NCBI GenBank assembly: GCA_964019135.1
Contig: OZ025248.1
Span: 57,033,670-57,097,669, forward strand
DNA length: 64,000 nt
Source: Arenicola marina
Lineage: Eukaryota; Annelida; Polychaeta; Arenicolidae
Reading direction: 5' to 3'
Below are positions 47,276-59,290 of this stretch, in pieces. The position numbers were made by a program, and so were the translations under genes. Each line of letters opens with the position of its first letter. Position 1 is the first letter of the stretch. Below the pieces are notes generated by a model. It was given only the letters and a program-made list of their open reading frames with translations. It searched no databases and was not told where the DNA came from.

Positions 47276-48227
47276 TGCACGCCAGGAGTTGTGGATTAAC
47301 AAGACCCTTGATAGGCCTCGGGTGGCCGGACATTGATTTCACGCAACCGACTTTACTTCTTCACCCGGACTTCCGTCGCCGCTTCACAGCCGTCCGCCCG
47401 GCTGGACCGCCACCCCCCATTACACCCTGCCCTGGACCACCGTCCCCTGACACCCTCCCTTGAACCGCCACCCCCCTAACACCCTCCCCTCGACCGCCAC
47501 CCCCCCCCCCCCTTGACACCCTCTCTTGGCCGCGCCCTCACCTCCCCATCACCCCCGCCCCTGTCACTCTGTGGAGGATCTCTTCTGGTTCAGGGGACTT
47601 CGACCACGTGCGAATTTTATTGCTTTGACACGCAGGCCGTCGGCTGAATATGTCAAACGTAGGGAGCTGGCGGGGAGGCGGGGGGGGGGGGGCATCAGCT
47701 GGACGTCAACATCACTGAAAGTCAACATTATGAGACGGAACACTAATAATCAGACACGTTGTCAATATCTGAAGACTTATTATGTCTCGCATTCATCGCC
47801 AGTCAGTCAACATCAGTTCACATGGAGCCATCGGTCGACGAACACACCCGTTCTGTACACAATAAGGTCGCGCACGAACACACCACCCAACACGAAGACT
47901 GCCAATAGGAGTGCTACAGTTATTGTAGTCCAATGTCAAGAACAGGTGGAAATATTTTTGTTCATAATTTTAAGCGTGCGTTGTAACATTGCGCATGACA
48001 ACTCCCTTGCTCGGACGTTGGCAACTCCCTTCTCAGCAGTGACATTTGATATTCCGATGCTATATAATGTTAGAGCACACATTACGTTGAATACTTTTTA
48101 GACGTTTCTATAGTTATTATCTTCAACGCTTCATGATCAAACCAAATATTTCATAGCTCTATGATACGTTGTCAATCCCAAATTTAGTCACAATGATGAA
48201 ATTTCCGTTCGCTGAATTGAGGGCCTT
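47276..48227. other. unique sequence with C-runs
   Basis: C-rich to about 47,560 (ACCGCCACCCCCC words), then unique. A 191-codon plus frame (47,526-48,101) has no recognised domain and is not called. Confidence 0.45.
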
Positions 48228-48700
48228 CCAGTGCATTAAGGACAATGCATGTCATTAAGGACATTCAAGTACATTAAAGACAATCCATGACATTAAAGGA
48301 CATTCCAGTGCATTAAAACAATCCATGACATTACGGACATTTCAGTGCATTAAAGACATTCCACGACATTAAGGGTGTTCCAGTGCATTAAGGACATACC
48401 AGGGCACTAAGGACATTCCCGTGCATAATGGACAATGCATGACATTAAGGACATTCCAGTGCATAATGGACATTGCATGACATTAAGGACATTCCCGTGC
48501 ATAATGGACATTGCATGACATTACGGACATTCCAGTGCATTAAAGACATTCCATGAAATTAAGGACATTCCAGTGCATTAAGGACATTCCATAAAATTTA
48601 GGACATTCCATAAAATTAAGGACATTCCAGTGCATTAAGGAATATCCAGTGCTTTAACGACATTGCATGACATTCCAGTGCATTGATGATATTTCAGTGC
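48228..48700. repeat. about 38-bp AT-rich degenerate minisatellite, about 12 copies
   Basis: Alternating GACATTCCAGTGCATTAAG and GACATTCCATGACATTAAG half-units, each roughly 19 bp, so the unit is a dimer. Copies are diverged and vary in length (CATAATGG, CATAAAATT variants). Confidence 0.88.
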
Positions 48701-50995
48701 ATTACATAAAAAAATATAACAACGGATCTTCATTCAGTGGCTTTAAAGTCCTGGTTAATTTACTGGGTCAGTCCCCCTCCCCCCCCCCCCCCCCGCCTCT
48801 CCGCCCTCTTTCCATCGCCGATTTCCCCACCCCGCGGCCGTGTACCTCAATAACGGTAGAGTACCTAATTGGTGGTGTACGCCAAATTGACCATGTACAC
48901 CAAATTGACCGTGTACCCATATTCTGGAGTTGTCAGGCTCGGGCGTTGTCCATTTTACATGTACATGGACAATTTAAGTGCGTATTGAACCATGTTTATA
49001 TTCCTTTTAGATCAATATCCATGGGACCAGGATACTAAAAGAAGAGTTTCTCTTTCCTAATCGTCAATTTGTTTTGCATTTGATACGTGTGTCACAGCAA
49101 AGATGAAAATTGTTAATGGAATTTGTCATTCGAACCATTGTCTCAACATTGCGTGCCCCAAAGCAGCATCATACTCAAGATGATTGAACTTGCAATAGCA
49201 GCCATTTACATTAATATAGCTTCCGCGTGCTTGATAAACATTAAAAATGGGTGAATGTAGGGCTATACATTCATTCCTACATGCAGTTACTTTGCCTAAA
49301 CCTGTCACTGTTCATGTATTTTCCACATCGAAAGCAAGCGGTGATTGAGTACTCCATGTGACGTTGTCTGTGTTGTCAGTGTGTGGGATTGAGCCGTGGA
49401 CACTCCGTTGTTTGTTTCCCACATAATGGAACTGTGGATATCTCACACGGAATGTCTGCGATAGTTATGATTCATCGTGGAAGTTTTCTCCGTTTATCGC
49501 CCTTCGTGTTCACCATTGGCTCAATGGTGCTTCATTCTCTGGCTCGTACTGTGGTTTAGCGAGCGGTCTGACCCAGGCTAACGACGCGCCCATCGTTGCC
49601 TTGGGCCTCTGCCGTAACTCTGTCTTAAGTCTCAATGTTATCATTGAGGTGAGCATCAGTCGGCGCCGGAATGCCGGGGTGCCGAGTGGTTACTCATTAC
49701 GCAATGGCTGTTGATACGGACATCTGGTGCAGTGATGACTCGAGGGAGTGGTTTCTTTTTGCTGGTGCGTTTCTGTTGCATTTTCCGACTGTGGAGTGTC
49801 AATGAGTGCCATGCCGAAGCTTTTCAGAATAGTCTGGGCCTCAATAAACTGGACGCGCACCGCAGGAAAGCTATCGCCGGCGGTTGGGATAAAGTGATGC
49901 AGACACCTTGATGAGTTAGTCGTAAAACGTGCCAGTCGTCGCATTAAGAGGCCAGTTGGCGGGCTAACTCCCGGCGACATTAATCACTCCCGACGTAAGC
50001 TGCCGGTAGGAGTCAGTCCAAGTAGCCGTGCACGAATATCGGACCAACATTTGGCCCGGGTTTTTTTTGCTGGACCATTGATTGTCGTCACCTCGCTTTG
50101 TACGGAATTGCCGTTTGCTCTGTGAACGTGGTTCTGTGGATTGGCGCCAGGTGAATGGGCCGACACGCCTGCCGACTGGTCCGGCATGGTGACGGTGGGT
50201 AACGTGGCGCAGTGGCCGCCCCATGAATACCTCCCAGGTTATGAGCGATCGACTACGCTTGCCATGTTCCATGTATGGGGGACCGGGGGGAGGGGGGAGG
50301 GGGAGTGGGGGGTGAGTACGATCTTTACCATGCCCCTATTGTAGCGGCGGGGCAGTGACAAGGGCGATGAAGCGACATGGGCATCAAAGTAAATCGGGCC
50401 GACCGGTCCCTGATTGAATCTGCCGACGCGCATGTGTAGGACAGGGGTATCACTTTCCTGGCCCCGGCTACTTCCCGTCATAGAACATGTTTACCGCGAC
50501 GTGATGGCAAACCGTCTTCATTATACAGAAGCTATGGGATGATTTGGGCTTTTATGTCAGTGATCATCAGTTCCCGCATTTTTGATGTCATTACGCAGGG
50601 AAAATATGGAGGAATTCGAGTTGGTTTGGCGTAAGATATCGATGTAGTAAGGGCCTGGCATCAACGCCAAAGCGCCGATAAGTCGTTAACGTCTGAATAC
50701 GTTACAGGACGCCTTGCTCTCTTTCCGCCAGAACATAAAGGAACAAAACCTGTCCGCTAATAACAACGCGGTGGCTTGTCTCAGAGCCACATCGCCCGTT
50801 ACGTAATGACGTGCTGGGTACGTAGACCACGGACGTGGTGATGGCAGCTGTAAACATCCTGAACGTCCCAAACAGAAACAGACATGACTCAACCGTATCC
50901 GTGGATCAAAGCTACACAGCGTGTCATCCATTATGGACTGTTAATTATGATATAGAGATCCCCCCTCCCCCAACCACGTCTTCCTCCATTTCGCG
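48701..50995. other. unique sequence, no gene recognised
   Basis: It has a C-run of about 14 near 48,780 and CCATGTACACCAAATTGACC words repeated twice near 48,890. The remainder is unique with short, domain-free frames. Confidence 0.5.
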
Positions 50996-52696
50996 ATGAC
51001 GCGGGTGCATCCCGTGGTAGCGCCTCGCCTTACTGCGACTGGTCATCCCGTGGTAGCACCTCGCCTTACTGCGACTGGTCATCCCGTGGTAGCGCCTCGC
51101 CTTACTGCGACTGGTCATCCCGTGGTAGCGCCTCGCCTTACTGCGACTGGTCATCCCGTGGTAGCGCCTCGCCTTACTGCGACTGGTCATCCCGTGGTAG
51201 CGCCTCGCCTTACTGCGACTGGTCATCCCGTGGTAGCGCCTCGCCTTACTGCGACTTGTCATCCCGTGGTAGCGCCTCTCCTTACTGCGACTGGTCATCC
51301 CGTGGTAGCACCTCGCCTTACTGCGACTGGTCATCCCGTGGTAGCACCTCGCCTTACTGCGACTGGTCATCCCGTGGTAGTGCCTCTCCTTACTGCGACT
51401 GGTCATCCCGTGGTAGTGCCTCTCCTTACTGCGACTGGTCATCCCGTGGTAGCGCCTCGCCTTACTGCGACTGGTCATCCCGTGGTAGTGCCTCGCCTTA
51501 CTGCGACTGGTCATCCCGTGGTAGTGCCTCGCCTTACTGCGATTGGTCATCCCGTGGTAGTGCCTAGCCTTACTGCGACTGGTCATCCCGTGGTAGTGCC
51601 TAGCCTTACTGCGACTGGTCATCCCGTGGTAGTGCCTCGCCTTACTGCGACTGGTCATCCCGTGGTAGTGCCTAGCCTTACTGCGACTGGTCATCCCGTG
51701 GTAGCGCCTCGCCTTACTGCGACTGGTCATCCCGTGGTAGTGCCTAGCCTTACTGCGACTGGTCATCCCGTGGTAGTGCCTCGCCTTACTGCGACTGGTC
51801 ATCCCGTGGTAGTGCCTAGCCTTACTGCGACTGGTCATCCCGTGGTAGTGCCTAGCCTTACTGCGACTGGTCATCCCGTGGTAGCACCTCGCCTTACTGC
51901 GACTGGTCATCCCGTGGTAGTGCCTCGCCTTACTGCGACTGGTCATCCCGTGGTAGCGCCTCTCCTTACTGCGACTGGTCATCCCGTGGTAGCACCTCGC
52001 CTTACTGCGACTGGTCATCCCGTGGTAGCACCTCGCCTTACTGCGACTGGTCATCCCGTGGTAGTGCCTCTCCTTACTGCGACTGGTCATCCCGTGGTAG
52101 TGCCTCTCCTTACTGCGACTGGTCATCCCGTGGTAGCGCCTCGCCTTACTGCGACTGGTCATCCCGTGGTAGTGCCTCGCCTTACTGCGACTGGTCATCC
52201 CGTGGTAGTGCCTCGCCTTACTGCGATTGGTCATCCCGTGGTAGTGCCTAGCCTTACTGCGACTGGTCATCCCGTGGTAGTGCCTAGCCTTACTGCGACT
52301 GGTCATCCCGTGGTAGTGCCTCGCCTTACTGCGACTGGTCATCCCGTGGTAGTGCCTAGCCTTACTGCGACTGGTCATCCCGTGGTAGCGCCTCGCCTTA
52401 CTGCGACTGGTCATCCCGTGGTAGTGCCTAGCCTTACTGCGACTGGTCATCCCGTGGTAGTGCCTCGCCTTACTGCGACTGGTCATCCCGTGGTAGTGCC
52501 TAGCCTTACTGCGACTGGTCATCCCGTGGTAGTGCCTAGCCTTACTGCGACTGGTCATCCCGTGGTAGTGCCTAGCCTTACTGCGACTGGTCATCCCGTG
52601 GTAGTGCCTAGCCTTACTGCGACTGGTCATCCCGTGGTAGCACCTCGCCTTACTGCGACTGGTCATCCCGTGGTAGTGCCTAGCCTTACTGCGACT
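50996..52696. repeat. 36-bp minisatellite, about 47 copies, with 684-bp higher-order repeat
   Basis: The unit is CATCCCGTGGTAGCGCCTCG plus CCTTACTGCGACTGGT. The register holds across the array (lines 1620 bp apart align). Variant markers repeat 684 bp (19 units) apart: AGCGCCTCTCC at 51,271 and 51,955, and GCGATTGG at about 51,539 and 52,223. So a 19-unit block has been tandemly duplicated. Long frames on both strands are periodicity effects. Confidence 0.97.
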
Positions 52697-54243
52697 GGGC
52701 CCCAGCCACGAGGTACTTGTTGCTGCCATATGAACAGGGATAACATGTATCCCCCACGTACCTGGATTGTCTAGGAATACAATAGATGTTGTCTAGCCGC
52801 TGTTGTCGGATGTTGTCTACGGGCCTCCTCCCTCACGCTTTATTAGAGGATGTGTCTTGACCCAGCTTACCTAGTGATGCCTACGGGGGGTAAAAATGGT
52901 TCTGAAGCACAAATCCCTGAACGTCGATCTCGTCGGACCTCGGAGCAGAGCGGAAAAACAAATTGCCGAACAACATTGAGAACAAAAGAAAGCCCGAAGC
53001 GAGTGTTAGGGGTACCCCCATCATCTAGGGGTTACCCGCCTTGGCCTGCCGTCTTCTATCCATCATCCGGGCTTACCTCCCCACCCGCCTTGGCCTGCCC
53101 CCTTCTAGCACTCCGGTTACTCAGGTCGGCAAAACTAAACTAATCACACTTGACACATGGCTGCTATTTGATGGACTTCTGCCTGTCCACGGTATAAGAC
53201 AACTACATGTGGCGGAATTGAGTTATTTTGTCATATTATGTAGATGAGACAGTGTTGCTAGTGGTTCTTTTTTTGTTGGGATTGGGTTGACTGCGACTGA
53301 ACTCGAAACTAGTGCCCCCTTTCCCCCCCCCTCATGCGACAGGGACAACTGGGAGAAATAATGAAAAGACAACTTTGCCTGCGGGGCCAAATGGGAATAT
53401 TGTTTAAAAAGAAAGCAACTGAGGAAATTAAGGAAAGGGGTTCAACGGAATATCGTCAAGACATCTAAGCTGTTAATGTGCGTGGATGTCTTTATATAAC
53501 GATATCCCCACCAAAATATATCAGATTTCAGTTATGTATTTATTAATTTCACATGTTGTGCCAGGTAAAAATCTGGGGTATTGATACCCTGTGTCTCATA
53601 CACTTTGTAAGGTCGGCGTGCTTCTAAATGGCGACTGCCACGTTAGTATTCCATAAAGGGAGATGCATTGTGATGTAGACTAATTATCTGATCCAACAAT
53701 GGAAAAATATATTATTCTGTCTGTGTCATTAGCGGTGCAGATAAATGACTGTGTTGCGATGTTCTGGTAGGCGCAGACAACAGGGTTCTGTACCCAGGCC
53801 GCGTCGTCCGCAATGTACTGCTGTGCCAGTGTCTGCTCACTGTGGTACATAGCGGCGTGTCATAAACCAAATGGCAGTGTGGAAGCCGCACTCTGGACGT
53901 CAGACCGAGGCTCCGGGGTTCGATACTCGATGATGCTCGGCATCGTAATCTTGTGATCACTGTGACTAACGTCATACGTACTAGTTTGCCCAAGACTATA
54001 TAACACGATGAAACGCATCATATTGTGTGTATCAAGTAACATGTTGCTTGTTAGTCTGCGTGTAAGAGACTCTTATTAATCCAAATTTTATCTGACAAAG
54101 TTTTCTGGAGCTTAAACACTAAATGTGAATGGTAACTGAATATGGTGAGTTGCTTGCCATTTCCGTCTCCAGGCACGCTGTAGCCGGCGAGGAGGCTTGG
54201 CTGGCCTCGAGGCCGCGGTCGTGCTGGTCTCGGGCCCAGATTG
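52697..54243. other. unique sequence, left flank of the LTR element
   Basis: Mostly unique, AT-rich at about 53,400-54,160. CCCGCCTTGGCCTGCC occurs twice near 53,036 and 53,082. A tRNA-like segment lies at about 53,866-53,935. No gene recognised. Confidence 0.5.
53866..53935 (+). other. possible tRNA-related (SINE-like) segment
   Basis: TGGCAGTGTGGAAGCC resembles a pol III A box and GGGGTTCGATACTC a B box, about 40 bases apart, as in tRNA-derived SINE heads. A full cloverleaf cannot be drawn, so a functional tRNA is unlikely. Confidence 0.25.
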
Positions 54244-54837
54244 TGTTATAGTGGTAATTCCCCTCTCTTGATAAGCCACATTGGGCTATTTTGAAACTTA
54301 CATATAATATTAGATTTCTTTACTTAAGTCGGAATTCACCAGGATCTGTAATTCTCAGAACTGGTGCGGATGTATTTGTCACACTGACGACCCTCGTGCA
54401 AGGTTGGCCGACCTAACTCCCTGTCCCCTCGCCGAAAGCTGATAAGTCACCTTTTCCCCTTATCCACAATAAGCAGTCTTCCCATCCGGAAGCTGTACCC
54501 TTCCCTCTCCCATTTCATAGAACTTTTGGATCCCTAAGCTATAATTAGTGTGCGGTTTCCCTAATAAGGAACCCGTTCTCAGTAAAGCACCGATTCCGTG
54601 TAAGCGGAAGCGCGGCCCCTTAACACGCTGGGAACCGTGGGCTGAGGACTAGTCAGCTCACGGTGACGGACTGGACGGATAAAAGGAAGTGCGACACGAG
54701 AGATCGGGAGCTTTTCCCTGAGAGACATCTGGGTCGCACACCCTTACGACGGACTGAACAAATCAATCAGAGGGAATAAACAAAGGAACGACATAACTGC
54801 GTTGGCTTGATCCTGGTACCGGGAATCCCGTTTAACA
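54244..54837 (+). repeat. candidate 5' LTR
   Basis: It begins TGTTATAG and ends GTTTAACA. Its last about 25 bases match the element's right end (AATCCCGTTTTAACA at about 57,232-57,246), which supports the right boundary. The left boundary rests on TGTTA/TAACA symmetry and the ATTG flank shared with the right side. Confidence 0.6.
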
Positions 54838-57246
54838 AGTGGCGGAGAAGAGAGGACCAGCGCAGTTCAACATGTCGCGTTGCCAACATCAGCCCCGTCG
54901 GTAGTGCTTCACGAGGATGTCCAGGCCGGCCAGGCCAACCAGGCCGACCAGGTCATCGAGGAACAGGCCGACCAGGCCGCCCAGCTCATCGAGGGCCGGG
55001 AAGACCAGGCCGCCCAGCTCATTGCGCCTGACCAACCCGCCGAGGTCCCCCCAGCCGTGGTCCAGCCCGAGGTCCGTCAACCGGTGGCCGCGCTCGAAAT
55101 GCGCCCAACGCCTTCCAGTCTCTGATTGACGCCCTGCTTAAAGGCGTGCAATACAAATATGTCATGGCATATATCGATGACCTCGTGGTGTTTTCAGACA
55201 CTTTTGAGAACCACCTCATCCACCTTCGCGACCTCCTCTCTCGCCTTCGCGCCGCCAATCTCAAACTGAACCCCCATAAATGTTCATTTGCTGTACAGAA
55301 AGTAACTTTCCTTGGTCATGTGTTGCAGCCTGACAGCATTTCGCCCAATCCCGATAAAATATCCGCAGTACACGACTTTCCGACCCCCAAAAATGCCAAA
55401 GAAACCCGCTCCTTTCTCGGTCTAGCCGGCTTTTACAGGAAATTCATCCCAAAATTCGGCCAAATTGCCAAACCTCTCTATAATCTGACCCAGAAAAACA
55501 CGCATATTGATTGGACAGATGAATGTGACACAACGTTCCGAGTCCTTAAATCCGCCCTCACCAATGATAATTTACTCCTCTTCCCTGATTTCGCCAAGCC
55601 CTTTCACCTGGCGACAGACGCCAGCACTGTCAGCATCGCCTCCGTGCTGAGCCACCACCGAGTTGGAGCTCCTAGCCGTAGTGTGGAGCCTCCAACACTT
55701 CAAGGTGTATCTGGAAGGGAACCACATTACCCTGTTTACTGATCACCAACCTCTCAAATGGATCCTAGGTCAAAAGGATATATCCTCCCGCCTAGCTCGT
55801 TGGGCCCTGGTAATCCAAGGCTTCCAATTCACAGTAAACCACGTCAAAGGCTCTCTTAATGTTGTGCCAGACGCCCTCTCTCGTATCGACTACCCGTTCA
55901 CCCGCACATCAGCTGATGAGGCCATAGAAACCTTCGCGTACATTCACCCCTGCCCCACTTCTCGAACCCGTACTGACAGCCGCTGCCCTCCCACATGTGC
56001 CCCCACCACCCCAATCCCTGCCGCCCAATTCCCTGCCCACCCCACCCCCCTCCCGCCGTCCCAATTCGCTGCCGACCCACCCCCTCCCGCTGCCCCAGTC
56101 CCTCACAACCAGCCCCCTCCCGCCCACACGCGCGATCCCGACACCTGCTTTACCGTGACCTTTGACCCACATGGTCCTACTACTTGGTATTTTAATCTCA
56201 ACACGCCCCTTGGGTGTCATAGCGCTCTCCACTCACCACCCCCTCCCATCACCCCCATACTGCGGCCCACCAGTGGAGCCGACCTCCCGCCAGTCGTGGA
56301 ACCCCTCTTCCCCACTGACATAGATGCCCTTAATGACGTTATCACACACACACACCCTCCTTCGACCGCGCGCATTTCCCCTGAAATCGCCACGATTTGC
56401 CAAGCCGACAGGCGTCGCGACAAATTAAAACCCCATCTCTTAGAGCAATCTAAACACACCTTCGACACCATCGATTTGACCGCCTCTTCCATCAAACAAG
56501 CTCAACTCAATGACACACAAACCAGGTCCATTATCAACTTCCTGCGATACGGCAAACTCCCCAACAATGCGGTCAACGCCAGAGCAGTCATACTCAGACA
56601 AGAGGATTACATTATTCTCAATGGTCTGCTCTACCACATTTTCTCATCCTTTGGCCCCAAGAAGCAACACACATCCGCCCATCTCGTCATTCCTCAAGAC
56701 CTCAAATCACACATCTTGACCCTGCATCACGACTCATCGTTTGGCGCCCACATCGGTGTCTCTAAGATGCTGTCAGTCATGCGCCCCCGCTTCTTCTGGA
56801 TCGGCATGGTCAAGGACGTTCATGATTACGTCACCAGCTGTCCATCGTGCAACATCATAAAGCCCAGCGCCCACCACATCAAACCGCCCCTCCAGCTCCG
56901 CGACCCCGCCCCCCACCCCTTCCACACTCTACTTGTTGATACCGTTGGCCCTCTACCGGCGACACGCGGATCTGCCAAATATCTTGTGTGCTTCACCGAT
57001 ATGACCACCCGCCACAATCGCCCGCCAGCTCTATGACAAGATTGTCTGCGTCTTTGGCTGTCCTGTCAACATTCTCTCGGACAACGGCAGCTGTTTCGTT
57101 GGCCGGATATTCAGAGAGTTGTGCACATGCTTCAACATTAAGCAAATCTTTGGGTCCAGCTACCGCCCTCAATCCCAAGGCCAAGTAGAGCGAGCCCAGA
57201 AGTCCATTGTGACTCTACTTCGGAACCCGGTAATCCCGTTTTAACA
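54244..57246 (+). mobile_element. Ty3/Gypsy-type LTR retroelement fossil, broken
   Basis: Family evidence: the part order RT, RNase H, integrase is that of Ty3/Gypsy. Parts: a candidate 5' LTR at 54,244-54,837 (TGTTA...TAACA ends, TATA-like GGATAAAAGG near 54,675, AATAAA at 54,775-54,780), a short Gln/Ala-rich gag-like leader from about 54,870, RT from about 55,120 with a YIDD box near 55,170, RNase H about 55,580-55,900, a Pro-rich linker, an H2C2 zinc-binding domain about 56,720-56,860 and integrase core to about 57,215. Only a short end fragment of the 3' LTR remains (about 57,217-57,246). ATTG flanks both ends as a likely 4-bp target duplication. Much of the interior is missing and there are several breaks. 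It is not a recent copy. Confidence 0.9.
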
Positions 57247-57377
57247 ATTGCATTACGCCAGTCGCCTGAGACATGGTATGCCTCTCCGCTGGAATCAACC
57301 CAGCAAGATCTTGCATATCGCTGAACCCAGCCACGGCAATCTTTCAATCTGCATACTTCGTGCTACGGCTCTCTTTA
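57247..57377. other. short unique spacer between the LTR element and the 51-bp array
   Basis: Unique sequence starting with the ATTG target-site copy. Nothing else recognised. Confidence 0.5.
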
Positions 57378-58600
57378 ACATGGTCCGAATTATGGACATG
57401 GTCCCGGCGATAATATGAAAGATGTCGATGCATGCTGCGCGTGACATGGTCTGGGCGATAATATGAAGGAGGACAGCAGTGAACACTGCGTGTGACATGG
57501 TCTGGGCGATAATATGAAGGAGGACAGCAGTGCACACTGCGTATGACATGGCCTGGGTGATAATATGAAGGAAAACGGTAGTGCACACTGCGTATGACGT
57601 GGTCTGGGCGATAATATGAAGGAGGCGATGCATGCTGCGCGTGACATGGTCTGGGCGATAATATGAAGGAGGACAGCAGTGAACACTGCGTGTGACATGG
57701 TCTGGGCGATAATATGAAGGAGGACAGCAGTGCACACTGCGTATGACATGGTCTGGGCGATAATATGAAGGAAAACGGTAGTGCACACTGCGTGTGACAT
57801 GGTCTGGGCGATAATATGAAGGAGGACAGCAGTGCACACTGCGTATGACGTGGTCTGGGCGATAATATGAAGGAGGACAGCAGTGCACACTGCGTATGAC
57901 GTGGTCTGGGCGATAATATGAAGGAGGACAGCAGTGCACACTGCGTGTGACATGGTCTGGGCGATAATATGAAGGAGGACAGCAGTGCACACTGCGTGTG
58001 ACATGGTCTGGGCGATAATATGAAGGAGGACAGCAGTGCACACTGCGTGTGACATGGTCTGGGCGATAATATGGAGGACAGCAGTGCATACTGCGTGTGA
58101 CATGGTCTGGGCGATAATATGAAGGAGGACAGCAGTGCACACTGCATGTGACATGGTATGGGCGATAATATGAAGGAAGACGGTAGTGCACACTGCGTAT
58201 AACGTGGTCTGGGCGATAATATGAAGGAGGACAGCAGTGCACACTGCGTGTGACATGGTCTGGGCGATAATATGAAGGAAGACGGTAGTGCACACTGCGT
58301 ATGACGTGGTCTGGGCGATAATATGAAGGAGGCGATGCATGCCGCGTGTGACGTGGTCTGGGCGATAATATGAAGGAGGACAGCAGTGCACACTGCGTGT
58401 GACATGGTCTGGGCGATAATATGAAGGAAGACGGTAGTGCACACTGCGTATGACGTGGTCTGGGCAATAATATGAAGGAGGCGATGCATGCCGCGTGTGA
58501 CGTGGTCTGGGCGAAAATATGAAGGAAGACGGTAGTGCACACTGCGTATGACGTGGTCTGGGCGATAATATGAAGGAGGCGATGCATGCCGCGTGTGACA
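57378..58600. repeat. 51-bp minisatellite, about 24 copies
   Basis: The unit contains GACATGGTCTGGGCGATAAT, then ATGAAGGAGGACAGCAGTGC, then ACACTGCGT. Three subtypes alternate: AGGACAGCAGTG, GAAGACGGTAGTG and a shorter GAGGCGATGCATGC form. One unit near 58,073 has lost three bases. Minus-strand frames of about 400-480 codons come from the periodicity. Confidence 0.96.
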
Positions 58601-59059
58601 CCCGGATAGGAATCAATAAAAACCATCTCATATGGCAGCTTTATATCAGTGGCTTCTGGTCGTCCTTCACGGGCAGCCCTATCATTACCCGGGCTGGTAA
58701 CCATGGCGTGACCCTTTGCCGACCCCACGCCGCCCCTTGTTGTCCACGCACTCCGCTTCTACACGCACCTTCACACATAAAAACCCACGTCACACGCACA
58801 CGGTTTGGGTGAACGAGGCCGTCAGAATCGCTTTGCCACTCCGTCAATGCATGGTCAAGCATGTTATTGCCAAAGTGGTATTCGTTATTCTGTGCTTGCA
58901 GAAGCGAAGATTTCAGATGGCTGCTAATATTATTATTGTTTCACACGTGTAATAGCAATATAACGTGGCGATGTTACCTCTAGAGTCAGGGTGAGCGGAA
59001 TCTCACCTCAATCCGCCATTTAGTTTTGTCGGTGGCCCCCGCATTGATATACACTGAGC
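58601..59059. other. unique sequence, no gene recognised
   Basis: Unique DNA containing CACGCACACGG words near 58,790. Nothing domain-like. Confidence 0.45.
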
Positions 59060-59290
59060 CATGCTGATTGGCATCCGTCCGTCTGGCTAAGACGATTGAT
59101 TTGGAGCTTAATTATTGTGAATTGCGAGTCCAATTTATCACATGTCATTTTGTGTTTGTGAGTGAATAAGTCTATCTGAGACCGGCAGAAGGCGCCACAG
59201 TCATCACAACGATGTGTCTGATCCATTACTCATGGGCCTCCTTTTTTTTGACGTTCCTTGCGCAGTTTCGCAAACCAGATGATGTCACCC
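59060..59290 (-). pseudogene. probable LINE (non-LTR) protein C-terminal fragment with C2HC finger
   Basis: On the minus strand, within 59,020-59,226, the translation reads THRCDDCGAFCRSQIDLFTH then KHKMTCDK. That is C-x2-C-x12-H-x5-C with the ...CRSQI.LF.H signature seen at the C-terminus of many invertebrate non-LTR reverse-transcriptase proteins (from memory, not searched). Just upstream in the same frame, across one stop codon, is a basic segment FAKLRKERQKKGGP, which also suits that position. No RT or endonuclease domain lies nearby, so this is at most a short 3' remnant. A host C2HC zinc-finger exon is the alternative. Confidence 0.4.

Noticed and set aside
46822-47342. His-Pro-Ser-Ile-rich minus frames
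   Set aside because: They are translations of the GGAT/TGGC simple repeat.
47526-48101. 191-codon plus frame
   Set aside because: It shows no domain, signal peptide or splice context that would support it. The composition looks like chance open frame.
50945-52774. Opposed frames of 594 and 592 codons
   Set aside because: They are 36-bp array periodicity on both strands. No non-repeat domain is attached.
57295-58728. Minus frames of about 400-477 codons
   Set aside because: They are the 51-bp array read in three overlapping frames. The non-repeat ends have no recognisable domain.
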